64,000 bases of DNA from Actinoplanes philippinensis (lineage in GTDB: Bacteria > Actinomycetota > Actinomycetes > Mycobacteriales > Micromonosporaceae), in NCBI RefSeq assembly GCF_900113015.1, contig NZ_FONV01000003.1:310001-374000 (forward strand), written 5' to 3'. The notes under the pieces are model-generated. The model had not been told where the DNA came from. It saw only the letters and a list, made by a program, of their open reading frames with translations, and did no database searches. Every line of letters starts with the position of its first letter. Within the stretch, counting starts at the first letter, position 1. A program made the translations under genes and the position numbers. This document shows positions 44,058 through 51,726 of this stretch, piece by piece.

Positions 44058-45227
44058 ATGATGAACCTCGCCCTGCTCCGGATGGGTCAGCTCGCCGCTC
44101 TCGGGGCGCTGGCCCTGCTCGGCATCCTCGATCTGCACGGCGGCCTGGCGTCGGGCAGTCTCGAGGTGACGGTGTGGCGGGTGGGCGCCGCGATCGCCGC
44201 GGCCGCGGTGTGGCTGCCGGCGCACCGGCAGGGCTCGGCCCGCCTGCCTCGGGCCGCGCTCGTGCTGGGCACGCACTCGCTGCTGTTGACCGCCCTGCTG
44301 TTCCTCTACGGCGGCACGTCGTACAACTCGCTGTGGGGTCTGGCCGAGTCGGCGGCCCTGCTCGGCGTGCTGATGGTGGTGTCGCGCCGGGGCCGCTCCG
44401 ACTGGGCGCTCCCGGCGGTGGCGGTGGTGCTGCTGGCGGTCGGCATGCTGCCGTTGCGGGCCGGGTCGGAGAGCATCGTCATCACGTTCGGGCTGATCCA
44501 GGCGCTGGCCGGGGCGGCCGCCATCGGGGTCGGCATCTATCTGCGCACGCTGGAGGGCAACCGGCAGCGGGCGGTCGACGCCATCCGCGCCGAGCAGCGC
44601 ACCGAGTTCGCCCGTGACCTGCACGACTTCATCGCCCACCACGTGACCGGGATCGTGGTGCAGGCGCAGGGCGCCCGGTTCATCGCCGAGCAGGACCCGC
44701 AGCGGGTGCTGCTCGCGCTGGAGCAGATCGAGCAGGCCGGGGCGGAGACGATGGCGTCGATGCGGCGGATGGTCGGCGTGCTGCGCGACCCGGATTCGCG
44801 ACCGGACGCGCCGCTCGCCCCGGTGTCCGGGGTGTCCGACCTGGAGACGCTGGTCGGGCAGTTCGACGCGGCCGGCGGCCCGTCGGCCCGGCTGCACGTG
44901 GACGGGGAGCTGGCCGGGCTGCCCGTGGAGGTGTCGACGTCGGCCTACCGGGTGGTGATGGAGGCGCTCACCAACATCCGGCAGCACGCGGTGGAGGCGT
45001 CGTCGGTGGACGTGCTGATCACCCGTACCCCCTTGCAGTTGATGGTGCGGGTGCGCAACGACGGGCCCGGGCCCCGTACGCCCACGGTGCGGGAACGTCC
45101 GGGGTACGGTCTCGTCGGTCTCGCCGAACGGGTCCGCGCCGTGGGCGGCCGGATCACGGCGGGCCCGGGCGTCGGCGGCGGATGGATCGTCGACGCGGTG
45201 CTGCCGCTGGAATGGAGCAATTCTTGA
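44058..45227 (+). CDS. Sensor histidine kinase (NarL/DesK-type partner)
   Basis: A 389-residue membrane kinase. The first ~165 residues contain about five to six hydrophobic segments with very short loops, so it probably senses within the membrane or through the exporter. The HisKA_3 domain has His189 in EFARDLHDFIAHHVTGIVVQ. The HATPase domain has the N box VVMEALTNIRQHA and G box GYGLVGLAERVRAVGGRI. Its TGA overlaps the response-regulator TTG. The divergent ABC exporter is the likely target, as in LiaRS- or BceRS-like modules, though the family does not prove it. Confidence 0.9.
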   Translation: MMNLALLRMGQLAALGALALLGILDLHGGLASGSLEVTVWRVGAAIAAAAVWLPAHRQGSARLPRAALVLGTHSLLLTALLFLYGGTSYNSLWGLAESAALLGVLMVVSRRGRSDWALPAVAVVLLAVGMLPLRAGSESIVITFGLIQALAGAAAIGVGIYLRTLEGNRQRAVDAIRAEQRTEFARDLHDFIAHHVTGIVVQAQGARFIAEQDPQRVLLALEQIEQAGAETMASMRRMVGVLRDPDSRPDAPLAPVSGVSDLETLVGQFDAAGGPSARLHVDGELAGLPVEVSTSAYRVVMEALTNIRQHAVEASSVDVLITRTPLQLMVRVRNDGPGPRTPTVRERPGYGLVGLAERVRAVGGRITAGPGVGGGWIVDAVLPLEWSNS

Positions 45228-45862
45228 TCCGGGTTCTGATCGCCGACGACCAGGCGATGGTCCGCACCGGCTTCGGCATGATCATCGGCGCTCAGCCGGA
45301 CATGGAGGTGGTCGGTGAGGCCGCCGACGGGGTGGACGCGGTCGCCGAGGCGCGCCGGTTGAAGCCGGACGTGGCGCTGATGGACATCCGGATGCCGCGG
45401 ATGGACGGCCTGCAGGCGCTGCGGCTGCTCGCCGGCCCGGACGTGCCCGATCCGGTGAAGGTGGTCGTGGTGACCACCTTCGACCTCGACGAGTACGTGC
45501 ATCAGGCGCTGCTCGGTGGCGCGGCCGGCTTCCTGCTGAAGGACTCCGGCCCGGCGCTGCTGGTGGAGGCGGTCCGGGCGGCGGCCTCCGGGGACGCGCT
45601 GATCAGCCCGTCGATCACGGTCCGGCTGCTGCAGCACCTGTCGGCGCCCGCGCCCGCCGGTGGTGACGGCGGCCTGTCCCCGCGGGAGCTGGAGGTGGTC
45701 CGTCTGACCGCCCGCGGCCAGACCAACGCGGAGATCGCCGGTGAGCTGTTCATCTCGGTCGGCACGGTGAAGACCCACCTCGGCAGCATCCACGCCAAGC
45801 TGGGCACCCGGAACCGGGTGGAGATCGCCGCGTGGGCCTGGGAGCGCCGGCTGGTCAGCTGA
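45224..45862 (+). CDS. NarL/FixJ-type response regulator
   Basis: A 212-residue response regulator. TTG at 45224 is chosen: the family normally begins (M)IRVLIADDQ, GGAG lies 8 nt upstream, and the codon overlaps the kinase TGA. ATG at 45212 would add four residues. The receiver has Asp8-Asp9, phospho-Asp54 (VALMDIRMPRMDG) and Lys in FLLKDSG. The LuxR-type HTH has LSPRELEVVRLTARGQTNAE and SVGTVKTHLGSIHAKLGTRN. It should bind DNA when phosphorylated by the kinase encoded upstream, and its 3' end overlaps the convergent sulfotransferase gene by 8 nt. Confidence 0.92.
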   Translation: MIRVLIADDQAMVRTGFGMIIGAQPDMEVVGEAADGVDAVAEARRLKPDVALMDIRMPRMDGLQALRLLAGPDVPDPVKVVVVTTFDLDEYVHQALLGGAAGFLLKDSGPALLVEAVRAAASGDALISPSITVRLLQHLSAPAPAGGDGGLSPRELEVVRLTARGQTNAEIAGELFISVGTVKTHLGSIHAKLGTRNRVEIAAWAWERRLVS

Positions 45863-46874
45863 CGGCGTGGCGCTGGCCCGCGGTGAGCAGCGCGGCGACC
45901 GGCGGTTCGGCGCCCTCGGACGAGCGGACCCGGGTCCACAGGCTCCGGGCCGCCTGCCGGGCCGGGCCGAGCCGGTGGCGGGCGATCAGCCGGGCCTCCG
46001 AGCGCATCCGGGCGCTGCGGCCGACCGGCGCCGACGGCTGGTAACCGAACTTCGTCAGCCGGTGCCCGAAGGCCGCCTCGCACCGGCGCAGCTCGTCCTC
46101 GGTGAGCCGGGTACGCCAGCTCTGGATCCGCTCGGTGGTGGGCGCCTGATGGGTGAGCGTGTGCCACGTCTTGTACTCCGGGACGGCGACCGACGCGAGC
46201 CTGTCCGGCGCGCTCATCGCCGGGTCGTACGCCTCGCCGAGGAACCCGCAGATCCGGCGCAGGTGGGGTTCCGGGTCGGCGACCAGGTCCTCGTAGCGGA
46301 CCTGGTGGTAGACGTCCGCCGGGTAGCGCCGGGCGGCCAGCAGCGACGCGTCGGCCGACTGCGCCCAGTAGTCGACGAGCGTGCCGAAGTCGGACGGCTT
46401 CCACGGCGTCTCCTTGAGCGACGCCACGCAGTCCCGGCCGTCCCGCATGATGTTGATGATCTGCGCGTCCGGGAACAGCCGCAGGATGGTCGGCAGGTGC
46501 CGCAGGTAGAGCGGCCGTTTGTCGCCCCAGCGCGGCTTGCCGAACCGGTGCGCGTAGCTCCGGAAGACGATGCCGAACGCGGAGCCCAGCGTCGGCGGGC
46601 CGGCCACGATCGCCTCGGCCGTCTCGTCCGGGTCCAGGCCGAGGTCCGCGAACTGTGACGACGCGACGACGAACCCGGCCAGCTCGCGCCGCCGCGCCGG
46701 ATCGGTGAGATCGCCGAACCGGGCGCGCCTCTGGTAGGCGGCCAGCAGGAACCGGGTCTCCGGGGGCAGCGCGATCCGGGGGTGGGCGTGCAGCATCAGT
46801 TGCAGCATCGTGGTGCCGGACCGGGGGCAGCCGACGACGAAGATCGGGCGGTCCGAATGACCCAGCGCAGTCAT
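45855..46874 (-). CDS. Sulfotransferase family protein
   Basis: A 339-residue PAPS-dependent sulfotransferase-like enzyme. The ATG at 46874 has GAGGAG 5 nt upstream. The 5'-phosphosulfate loop is FVVGCPRSGTTMLQLMLHAH; the 3'-phosphate element is IINIMRDGRDCVASLKETPW, followed by YEDLVADPEPHLRRICGFLG, which is typical of the heparan/tyrosyl-type branch. It would transfer sulfate to an unknown hydroxyl or amine acceptor. The C-terminal ~45 residues are basic. It lies 17 nt from the EamA transporter gene encoded upstream on the same strand; the two may be co-transcribed. Confidence 0.88.
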   Translation of the reverse strand: MTALGHSDRPIFVVGCPRSGTTMLQLMLHAHPRIALPPETRFLLAAYQRRARFGDLTDPARRRELAGFVVASSQFADLGLDPDETAEAIVAGPPTLGSAFGIVFRSYAHRFGKPRWGDKRPLYLRHLPTILRLFPDAQIINIMRDGRDCVASLKETPWKPSDFGTLVDYWAQSADASLLAARRYPADVYHQVRYEDLVADPEPHLRRICGFLGEAYDPAMSAPDRLASVAVPEYKTWHTLTHQAPTTERIQSWRTRLTEDELRRCEAAFGHRLTKFGYQPSAPVGRSARMRSEARLIARHRLGPARQAARSLWTRVRSSEGAEPPVAALLTAGQRHAVS

Positions 46875-46891
46875 GTCGCTCCTCTTCCAGG

Positions 46892-47824
46892 TCATCCCTT
46901 CGATCGTGATGACCCGGTAGAGGTTTCGTAACGAGCCTGTGCGGCCGGAAGGGAGACGCTGTCGGCCGCCTGTGAGCCGGCCGGCCGGGTGCTGAACCAG
47001 CAGCCCGCCACCACCAGCGCGAACCCGCCGATCGTGCCCGCCCCGATCGGCTCGTCGAGCAGCGCCACGCCCAGCAGGACCGCGACCACCGGGTTGAAGT
47101 AGGTGATCAGGCCCGCCCGGTTGGGCCCGGCGAGCGCGATCAGGCGGTAGAAGGCGAGCAGGGCGACCGCCGTGCAGAGCACCCCGAGGATCGCGAGCGC
47201 GCCCCACGAACGGGCGCTGACCGGCCCGGCGGGCAGGTTGAGCAGGGCGGCCGGCGCCAGCACGACGGTGGTGATCACGGTGGTGCCGACGGTCAGCGCC
47301 TCCGGCGGCACGTCGGCGACCCGCCGCTGGACCAGCATCGTGGCGACCGCGTAACTGACCGCCGCGGTCAGCACCATGGCGGCGCCGAGCAGGCCGTACC
47401 GGTCGCCGCCCAGGTCGAGGCCGACCAGCACGACCACCCCGGCGAAGCCGAGCACCAGGCCGAGGACGCGTCCCGGGGTCAGCGGCTCGGCGCGGGCCAT
47501 CAGCAGCGCGATGACCACCGGCTCGACCGCGATCAGGATGCCGGTCAGCGACGACGTGATGTGCTGCTCGCCGTAGGTGATCAGCAGGAACGGGCCGATG
47601 ATGTGCACCGCCGAGATCAGGGCGACCGCACGGATCCGGCCGCGCAGGGCCGTGAGGGTGCCGCGGATCAGGGCGAACGGGATCAGCACGGCGGCGGCGA
47701 CGGCGGTCCGGCCGGCCACCACGAGCACCGGCGACAGGTCCTCGATCGCGACCTTGATGAGCAGGTACGGGATGCCCCAGAGGAACGAGACCAGCACGAA
47801 CAACGACCAGGCGAGACGATTCAC
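46892..47824 (-). CDS. EamA/DMT-family transporter
   Basis: A 310-residue membrane transporter with ten predicted helices in two EamA repeats. Repeat 1 starts LFVLVSFLWGIPYLLIKVAI and ends AEPLTPGRVLGLVLGFAGVV; repeat 2 ends LAGPNRAGLITYFNPVVAVL, then LLDEPIGAGTIGGFALVVAG. It probably exports a metabolite or amino acid. The start is GTG at 47824. A divergent LysR-type regulator lies 70 nt away with a dyad between the genes, the usual arrangement for LysR control of an exporter. The substrate is unknown. Confidence 0.9.
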   Translation of the reverse strand: MNRLAWSLFVLVSFLWGIPYLLIKVAIEDLSPVLVVAGRTAVAAAVLIPFALIRGTLTALRGRIRAVALISAVHIIGPFLLITYGEQHITSSLTGILIAVEPVVIALLMARAEPLTPGRVLGLVLGFAGVVVLVGLDLGGDRYGLLGAAMVLTAAVSYAVATMLVQRRVADVPPEALTVGTTVITTVVLAPAALLNLPAGPVSARSWGALAILGVLCTAVALLAFYRLIALAGPNRAGLITYFNPVVAVLLGVALLDEPIGAGTIGGFALVVAGCWFSTRPAGSQAADSVSLPAAQARYETSTGSSRSKG

Positions 47825-47849
47825 CCCCTCAGCCTGACCGCGTACGGTA

Positions 47850-47873
47850 GTAAGCGGAAGCGGTCACTTACTG
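47850..47873. promoter_or_regulatory. Candidate LysR-type binding site
   Basis: AGTAAG (47850-47855) and CTTACT (47868-47873) form perfect 6-bp arms 12 nt apart in the 70-nt divergent spacer between the transporter and regulator genes. Confidence 0.45.
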
Positions 47874-47894
47874 ATGCCGTGTTAAGGAAAACTG

Positions 47895-48812
47895 ATGATC
47901 GATCCGCGTCGCCTGCAGGTGCTCACCGAGGTCGCCCGGCAGGGCAGCTTCAACCGCGCCGCCGCCGAGCTGCGGCTCACCCCGTCCGCGGTGTCCCAGC
48001 AGATCAGCGCGCTGGAGCGGACCGTCGGCACCCCGGTCGTCCGGCGCAGCACCCGCGGCGTCGAGCTGACCGACGCCGGCCGGGTGCTCACCGAGACCGC
48101 CGCCACCATCGCCGCCGAGCTGCTCACCGCCGAGCGTGAGATCGCCCGGCTGGCCACGGTCGGCGCCGAGCGGCTCACCGTGGCCACCTTCACCAGCGGC
48201 GGCCAGCGGATCCTGCCGCACGCGCTGACCCGGTTCACCCGGGACCGGCCCGATGTCGAGCTGACCGTCATCGAGAGCGAGCCCGAGGACAGCCTGGCGC
48301 TGGTCCGCTCCGGCGCGGCCGACCTGGCGCTCGTCTACCACTTCGACGGCCCGCCGCAGATCCCGGCAGGGCTCGACTTCACGCCGCTGCTCGAGGACCC
48401 GATGTGGATCGTGATGCCGGCCGGGCACCGGCACGCCGGCCGCGCCGAGCTGGCCATCGCCCAGCTCGCCGGCGAGCGCTGGGTGCACGGCTGCCTGTGG
48501 GTGGGCGAGATCCTGGAGCACTACGCGGCGATGGCCGGGTTCGAGGTGATCACCGCGTGCCGGGGCACCGACTACCAGTTCGCGCAGTCGCTGGTCCGGG
48601 CCGGGGTGGGCATCGCGCTGATCCCCGAGGTGGCGCTCACCACCGACGCGGCCGGCCTCACCGCGGCCCGGCTGCTGCCGCCCGGCCCGTGCCGGTACGT
48701 CGGGGCCGCCACCTCCCGGCGGCGGCGCACCGACCCGCTGGTCGCCGGGCTGCTCGGCGAGCTGCGCGACACGGTGGCCGCACTGCCCGCCACCCCGCTG
48801 GCTACAGCGTGA
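47895..48812 (+). CDS. LysR-family transcriptional regulator
   Basis: A 305-residue LysR regulator. The N-terminal winged HTH is RLQVLTEVARQGSFNRAAAE with LTPSAVSQQISALERTVGTP; the linker helix and type-2 periplasmic-binding-like effector domain follow (ERLTVATFTSGGQRILPHAL, GVGIALIPEVALT). The ATG at 47895 follows AAGGAAA. It probably controls the divergent EamA transporter gene and itself. Its 3' end overlaps the convergent GNAT gene by 11 nt. The inducer cannot be read from the sequence. Confidence 0.93.
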   Translation: MIDPRRLQVLTEVARQGSFNRAAAELRLTPSAVSQQISALERTVGTPVVRRSTRGVELTDAGRVLTETAATIAAELLTAEREIARLATVGAERLTVATFTSGGQRILPHALTRFTRDRPDVELTVIESEPEDSLALVRSGAADLALVYHFDGPPQIPAGLDFTPLLEDPMWIVMPAGHRHAGRAELAIAQLAGERWVHGCLWVGEILEHYAAMAGFEVITACRGTDYQFAQSLVRAGVGIALIPEVALTTDAAGLTAARLLPPGPCRYVGAATSRRRRTDPLVAGLLGELRDTVAALPATPLATA

Positions 48813-49317
48813 TCCAGTAACGGCGGATCCGGCCGATCTCGGTGTCCCGCACGTCCTCCAGGACACCGCCGTTGCGCTCGATCGTGCGCGCCGAGGCGCC
48901 GTTGTCCACATTGCAGGTGATCAGCACCCGCTCCAGGCCCCGGGCACGGGCCTCCGGCAGGATGCGGGCCAGGGCCCAGCTCGCCAGGCCGTTGCCGCGG
49001 GCCGACGGGCGCAGGCCGTAACCGATGTGGCCGCCGGCCTCCAGCAGGAAGTCGTTCAGCTCGTGGCGCAGCGCGATCGCGCCCAGGTAACGGTCACCCT
49101 CGACGATCCAGCGGAACGTGCACGGCACCCAGCCGTCCGGCGCCTGCTTCTCCGCGTCGGTCAGCCGGGCCACCCAGTCGGCGAAACCCTCCGGCGAGTC
49201 GACGTCGTCGGTCTCACGCACGCCCGCGCCGTCCTGGTGGACGCCACGGCCCCACTCGTCACGGGACTCGATCCAGGAAGCGTGCAGGGCGGCGGTCGGC
49301 GCTGTCAGTTCGGGCAT
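48802..49317 (-). CDS. GNAT-family N-acetyltransferase
   Basis: A 171-residue acetyltransferase. The acetyl-CoA-binding motif A is RPSARGNGLASWALARILPE (the R-x-x-G-x-G/A form), preceded by GHIGYGL and followed by VLITCNVDNGASARTIERNG, where the Asn-rich helix closes the fold. N-terminal features (EGFADWVARL, YLGAIALRHEL) fit the YkkB/RimJ-like subgroup. The substrate is unknown. The ATG at 49317 has a -10-like box 6 nt upstream and no Shine-Dalgarno. Confidence 0.88.
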   Translation of the reverse strand: MPELTAPTAALHASWIESRDEWGRGVHQDGAGVRETDDVDSPEGFADWVARLTDAEKQAPDGWVPCTFRWIVEGDRYLGAIALRHELNDFLLEAGGHIGYGLRPSARGNGLASWALARILPEARARGLERVLITCNVDNGASARTIERNGGVLEDVRDTEIGRIRRYWITL

Positions 49318-49323
49318 GCGCCG

Positions 49324-49329
49324 ACCGTA
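49324..49329 (-). promoter_or_regulatory. -10 box of a probable leaderless promoter (GNAT gene)
   Basis: TACGGT ends 6 nt before the ATG at 49317. Confidence 0.4.
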
Positions 49330-49360
49330 CCCATGCTGTCCAAGGCTTTTCCGGCGGGCC

Positions 49361-49933
49361 TCAGCCCGCCGCCAGCGCGAGAAGCCGCTGGATCTGCCCC
49401 TGCCGCGCCTCCGTCATGCGTTCGGCCAGATCAACCGCCGCGGGGTACGACCCACCGCCGGCCTCCATCCGGATGGTCTCCATCGCGTTGTGCAGGTTGC
49501 CGAGCAGCAGCGCCACCGCAGCCCTGTCGAACTCGGCGCCCGCCAGCGCGCGCAGGCCCTCGAAGTCCTCCTCGCGCAGCGAGTGCAGGTCGCCGTGCCC
49601 GGCGTGCAGCCCCACCGACGGGTCCGCCGCCAGCGGCCGGCCCCACTGCTCGAGCCAGCCCCGCATCGTGTCGTGCTCGGTGCGCCACTGGCCGCGCAGC
49701 TCCCCGGCGACCGCGCGGATCCGCGGGTCGGCCGCCCGGGCCTCGGCCAGCTCCGCGACCCGGTCGCCCTCGGTGATCTGCGCCAGCCCCATCTGCAGGA
49801 ACATCACGTCGGTGTCGTTGCCCGCGGGCGCCGCCGGCTCGTCCGCGCCGCACGCCGCCAGCAGGCACACCAGCAGCAGGGTGAGGGCGGCCCGGCAGGC
49901 CCGGCCGCCCGTTCCGGCTAGACGGCGGCCCAC
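49361..49933 (-). CDS. DUF305-like lipoprotein lacking the usual histidines
   Basis: A ~190-residue exported lipoprotein. GTG at 49933 gives a basic start and a signal with lipobox LLAAC. The domain has the DUF305 layout of two helical repeats: FLQMGLAQITEGDRVAELAE, WRTEHDTMRGWLEQWG and LLLGNLHNAMETIRMEAGGG. In the standard family the first motif is M-x-x-H-H; here it reads MGLAQI, so the first metal-type His pair is missing while other His remain (EHD, LHAGHGDLH, NLHN). The start overlaps the LPMO stop by 16 nt, so the two are coupled. The role is unknown; DUF305 proteins are often linked to copper handling. Confidence 0.75.
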   Translation of the reverse strand: MGRRLAGTGGRACRAALTLLLVCLLAACGADEPAAPAGNDTDVMFLQMGLAQITEGDRVAELAEARAADPRIRAVAGELRGQWRTEHDTMRGWLEQWGRPLAADPSVGLHAGHGDLHSLREEDFEGLRALAGAEFDRAAVALLLGNLHNAMETIRMEAGGGSYPAAVDLAERMTEARQGQIQRLLALAAG

Positions 49934-50667
49934 AGCGCCGCGACGTACGGGGGCTCCCAGCCGGTCAGCGCGGTGTGCGCCTGCCGGCACTGGTAGGTGG
50001 CGCCGTTGTAGGTCACCCGGTCGCCCGCCCGGTACGCGGTGCCGGCCTTCCACGAGGTCGCCCCGGGGTTGGTCGTCTGCGTCGGGGTCGGCGTCGGTGT
50101 CGGCGTGGTCGGCGTCGGGGTGGGGGTGGTCGGCGTAGGCGTCGGGGTGGTGACGCCGCCGAAGTTCAGGTCCACGCACGAGTAGAACGCGTTGATCGTG
50201 TCGGCCACGTTCCACCGGGCCAGCACGGTCTGCCGTCCGGTGTAGCCGGCGAAGTTCACCGTGTGCGACTTGGTGGCCCCCGGCTGCGCCCCGTTGTCGT
50301 TGAACGACGCGACCAGCCTGTTGCCGATGAAGTACTCCCACGTCGAGGTGGCGTGGCGGGCGGTCAGCACCCAGTTGAAGGTGACGCTGGTGCCGGCGTT
50401 CGCCGCCGGCCAGCTCTTGGCGCCGTCGTTCAGGACGGTGAACCGGCTGGTGCCGCCGTTGCACTGCATCGAACCCTTGGGCGCCTCGACGCTCTGCGGC
50501 TCGTAGACGATGTCGCCGCAGCCGGAGACCGCGCCGCTCGCGCAGTTCGCCTGACGGCTGGGCGGGGAGGAGATGTAGCCGTGCGCGGACGCCGGGGAGA
50601 CGGCCACGAAGAGGGATCCGCCGACCGCGGCGACGGTCAGCGCGGGAAGGGTGAACCTGCGTCGCAT
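49918..50667 (-). CDS. Lytic polysaccharide monooxygenase (AA10) with CBM5/12 domain
   Basis: A 249-residue secreted copper enzyme that oxidatively cleaves chitin or cellulose. The signal is cut after SPASA, exposing His29 as residue 1 of the copper histidine brace (HGYISSPPSRQANC); the second brace His is His105 in LTARHATSTWEYF. FYSCVDLNF closes the domain at ~170. A Thr-Pro linker (about 176-203) leads to a C-terminal CBM5/12 chitin-binding module (WKAGTAYRAGDRVTYNGATY, CRQAHTALTGWEPP). The N-domain length and the CBM5/12 favour chitin. Its coupling to a DUF305 lipoprotein gene suggests a possible link to copper supply. Confidence 0.93.
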   Translation of the reverse strand: MRRRFTLPALTVAAVGGSLFVAVSPASAHGYISSPPSRQANCASGAVSGCGDIVYEPQSVEAPKGSMQCNGGTSRFTVLNDGAKSWPAANAGTSVTFNWVLTARHATSTWEYFIGNRLVASFNDNGAQPGATKSHTVNFAGYTGRQTVLARWNVADTINAFYSCVDLNFGGVTTPTPTPTTPTPTPTTPTPTPTPTQTTNPGATSWKAGTAYRAGDRVTYNGATYQCRQAHTALTGWEPPYVAALWAAV

Positions 50668-50716
50668 GCTTGCTCCTTGTCAAGTGTTGCGTGTTCACCA
50701 ACGTAAATTAAAGACT

Positions 50717-50739
50717 CCTTACAGTAAACAGTGTTAAGG
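50717..50739. promoter_or_regulatory. Dyad in the LPMO promoter region
   Basis: CCTTA (50717-50721) and TAAGG (50735-50739) flank a TTAACA-like -35 element (minus strand) in an unusually AT-rich spacer of about 100 bp between the LPMO and VOC genes. It may bind a regulator of polysaccharide use. Confidence 0.35.
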
Positions 50740-50755
50740 AATTTTTAGGGCTCGT

Positions 50756-50761
50756 TACGCT
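50756..50761 (+). promoter_or_regulatory. -10 box of a probable leaderless promoter (VOC gene)
   Basis: TACGCT ends 6 nt before the ATG at 50768; TTAAGG lies 16 nt further upstream as a possible -35. Confidence 0.45.
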
Positions 50762-50767
50762 CGTACG

Positions 50768-51109
50768 ATGTCCGTTGACCTGTTCGCCGGAATCTCCGTG
50801 AGCGACTATCCGGCCGCCCTCAGCTGGTATCGGAAGCTGTTCGGCGGGCCGCCCGCGTTCTCACCCAACGACGTCGAGTCGGTGTGGGAGATCGCCGAGC
50901 ACCGGTACGTCTACGTCGAGCACCGGCCCGCCCACGCCGGGCACGGCCTGATCACCCTCTTCACCGGGGACCTCGACGACCGGGTCGCCGGGATCGCGGA
51001 GCGCGGGCTGACGCCGGATCGGGAGGAGACGTACGAGAACGGCGTCCGCAAGATCACTTACCGCGATCCGGACGGCAACGAGATCGGCTTCGGCGGCGGG
51101 CCGGGCTGA
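50768..51109 (+). CDS. VOC-family (glyoxalase/bleomycin-resistance-like) protein
   Basis: A 113-residue single vicinal-oxygen-chelate domain. It begins LFAGISVSDYPAALSWYRKL FG, the usual first beta-alpha unit, and ends ITYRDPDGNEIGFGG, the usual metal-Glu strand. The middle (VWEIAEHRYVYVEHRPAHAG) carries several His. It probably forms a dimer that binds or transforms a small molecule; the function is not determined by the family. It is followed 29 nt later by the DUF1905 gene. Confidence 0.85.
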   Translation: MSVDLFAGISVSDYPAALSWYRKLFGGPPAFSPNDVESVWEIAEHRYVYVEHRPAHAGHGLITLFTGDLDDRVAGIAERGLTPDREETYENGVRKITYRDPDGNEIGFGGGPG

Positions 51110-51138
51110 ATGTCGTACCCGGGTGGCATGCTGCGGGC

Positions 51139-51441
51139 GTGAAGGTGGAGTTCGAGAGCGAGTTGTGGGTGTGGGACGCGCGGCGCGACGAGACCTGGAC
51201 GTTCGTCAGCCTGCCGGTGGAGGCGTCCGAGGAGATCCGTGACGTGGCCGGCGGGTTCCGGCGCGGGTTCGGGTCGCTGCGGGTGCGGGCCACGGTCGGG
51301 CGCACCTCCTGGACGACCTCGATCTTCCCGGACAGCGGCCGCAACGCCTACGTGCTGCCGGTGAAACGGGCGATCCGCACCGCCGAGTCACTGACCGCCG
51401 GCGACATCGCCACCGTGACCGTCGAGCTGCTCGACCTCTGA
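51139..51441 (+). CDS. DUF1905 domain protein
   Basis: A 100-residue beta-rich protein that fits DUF1905, a small barrel domain often found alone or fused to a YdeI/OmdA-like domain: VEFESELWVWDARRDETWTF, VSLPVEASEEIRDV, GSLRVRATVGRTSWTTSIFP, AYVLPVKRAIRTAESL. The GTG at 51139 is the first usable start; no strong ribosome binding site is seen. It may be co-transcribed with the VOC gene. Function is unknown. Confidence 0.8.
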   Translation: MKVEFESELWVWDARRDETWTFVSLPVEASEEIRDVAGGFRRGFGSLRVRATVGRTSWTTSIFPDSGRNAYVLPVKRAIRTAESLTAGDIATVTVELLDL

Positions 51442-51726
51442 CCGGCGACGCCCGGCCTCACGGGGCGGCAGCCCGCAACCGGCGGCCATCGACCTGACGG
51501 GGCGACCGCCCACGACCGGTGAGCCCCGGCCTCACGGCGCGGCTGCCCGCGACCCGGCGACGTCCGGCCTCAACCGGGGCGACAGCCCGTGACCCGGCGG
51601 CGTCCGGCCTCACCCGGGGCGACAGCCCGCGACCCGCGACGCCCCGCCTCACCCGGAGCGACAGCCCGCGACCCGCGACGCCCCGCCTCACCCGGAGCGA
51701 CAGCCCGCGACCGGTGACGACCGGCC
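51442..51726. repeat. Intergenic minisatellite, ~39-bp unit, about seven copies
   Basis: Directly after the DUF1905 stop, a unit of 37-40 bp with the core cgacagcccgcgaccc and cctcacccgg is repeated in tandem up to the convergent TetR gene. The last two full copies (39 bp) are identical; the left ones are diverged. No spacer-like unique sequence lies between copies, so it is not a CRISPR. Confidence 0.85.

Noticed and set aside
51442..51726. CRISPR array
   Set aside because: Copies are contiguous with no unique spacers and no cas genes are nearby; it is a minisatellite.
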